A stretch of DNA of 6,096 bases from an uncultured Nesterenkonia sp. (GTDB lineage Bacteria; Actinomycetota; Actinomycetes; Actinomycetales; Micrococcaceae). The notes below the pieces were generated by a model. That model was not told the DNA's origin. It did no database searches and saw nothing but the letters and a program-made list of their open reading frames with translations. Of this stretch, positions 5,409 to 6,096 are shown piece after piece. Made by a program: the position numbers and the translations under genes. How positions within the stretch are numbered: position 1 is the stretch's first letter; every line of letters starts with the position of its first letter. The stretch lies in the NCBI GenBank assembly GCA_946221825.1, contig CAMINA010000084.1:1-6096 (forward strand), in the 5' to 3' direction.

Positions 5409-6096
5409 CGGTGCTTCCATTCGGGGCTGCGCTTCTCCGCGAAGGCCGCCATGCCCTCGGTCTGGTCCTCCGTGGAGAACAGAGCGTGGAAGAGTCGACG
5501 TTCGAACTGCAGACCCTGATGCAGCGGGGACTCGAAGGCCGCAGACACAGCCTCTTTGGCCATCTGAGCTGCAGGCTTGGACTTCGAGGCGATGGTCCCG
5601 GCGGCCTTGGCCGCCTCGGTCTCCAGCAGCTCGTCGGGGACGACCCGGGAGACCAGGCCGATCCGTTCTGCCTCTTCGGCACCGATATGCCGTCCGGTGA
5701 GCACCATATCCATGGCTTTGGCCTTGCCCACCGATCGGGTGAGCCGCTGAGAGCCGCCCATGCCGGGGATGACGCCCAGGTCGATCTCTGGCTGCCCGAA
5801 CTTCGCACTCTCGCCGGCGATGATCAGGTCGGCCATCATGGCGAGCTCGCAGCCGCCGCCCAGGGCGTAGCCGGAGACCGCAGCCACGACCGGGGTGCGC
5901 AGGCGGGCGAACTCGTCCCAACGGGCGAACCAGTCACGGCTGTACATCTCCGCGAAGTCTTTGGAGGCCATCTCTTTGATGTCCGCCCCGGCGGCGAAGG
6001 CCTTCTCGGAGCCGCTCAGCAGGATCGCACCGATCTCCGGATCGGCGTCGAACTCCACGGCGGCCCGGACCACCTCGTCCATCAGTTCGGCGTTGA
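5405..6096 (-). CDS. enoyl-CoA hydratase/isomerase family protein (EchA8-like), N-terminus cut by window edge
   Basis: Adds water across 2-trans-enoyl-CoA, the second step of beta-oxidation; such enzymes are soluble and usually hexameric. 229 codons are visible, ending in TGA at 5407-5405. The ATG at 6082 is internal: the upstream in-frame codons read NAEL, matching the ALNAEL-type sequence normally found about 35-40 residues into crotonases, so the true start lies beyond the right edge. Counting from that internal Met, the oxyanion-hole motif AFAAGADIKEM is at 28-38. The second oxyanion loop with the first catalytic Glu is ALGGGCE (Glu79), and FGQPE gives the second (Glu99). Their 20-residue spacing matches Glu144/Glu164 of rat mitochondrial hydratase. 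PGMGGSQRLTR (106-116) and a C-terminus ending in SPEWKHR complete the fold. Both glutamates being present favours a true hydratase over an isomerase or other crotonase. The sequence closely resembles, from memory, M. tuberculosis EchA8. Convergent with the FAD/NAD(P) gene. Confidence 0.95.
   Translation of the reverse strand, partial: NAELMDEVVRAAVEFDADPEIGAILLSGSEKAFAAGADIKEMASKDFAEMYSRDWFARWDEFARLRTPVVAAVSGYALGGGCELAMMADLIIAGESAKFGQPEIDLGVIPGMGGSQRLTRSVGKAKAMDMVLTGRHIGAEEAERIGLVSRVVPDELLETEAAKAAGTIASKSKPAAQMAKEAVSAAFESPLHQGLQFERRLFHALFSTEDQTEGMAAFAEKRSPEWKHR

Noticed and set aside
5405..6082. ATG at 6082 as the true start of the enoyl-CoA hydratase
   Set aside because: The in-frame codons before it continue family sequence (NAEL), and a start there would remove the conserved N-terminal strands of the crotonase fold.

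Overview
The window is GC-rich DNA with actinobacterial features: an Ala/Pro-rich DnaX, an enoyl-CoA hydratase close to mycobacterial EchA8, -10 boxes of the TANNNT type placed 6-7 nt before start codons (leaderless genes), and tRNA genes without an encoded CCA. Actinomycetota is well supported. Placement in Micrococcales (a Nesterenkonia- or Arthrobacter-like organism) is only an impression. It reads as ordinary chromosomal core, with no plasmid, phage, IS or CRISPR signature.

Layout: (1) 1-2251, minus strand: dnaX, the gamma/tau clamp-loader subunit of DNA polymerase III. The start is in the window and the C-terminus runs off the left edge after 750 codons. (2) 2252-2373: a 122-bp divergent intergenic region with a likely leaderless promoter on each strand. 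(3) 2374-3054, plus strand: a class I SAM-dependent O-methyltransferase of the COMT/CCoAMT-like family. (4) 3138-3375, plus strand: two serine tRNAs in tandem, anticodons GCT and GGA, followed by a perfect 14-bp hairpin with a TTCG loop at 3382-3413. (5) 3490-5358, plus strand: a 622-aa FAD/NAD(P)-binding protein of a poorly characterised family. (6) 5405-6096, minus strand: an enoyl-CoA hydratase with both catalytic glutamates, cut by the right edge and convergent with the FAD/NAD(P) gene. A TTCAG pentamer repeat lies at the convergence and supplies stop codons in all three minus-strand frames.

The genes do not form one pathway. dnaX serves replication, the tRNAs serve translation, the hydratase serves fatty-acid or acyl-CoA degradation, and the methyltransferase and FAD/NAD(P) protein have unknown substrates. 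I found no convincing new multi-gene system. The points most worth a second look are the tau linker and tail architecture of DnaX, the paired leaderless promoters, the serine tRNA pair with its terminator hairpin, and the pentamer repeat at the convergent gene ends.
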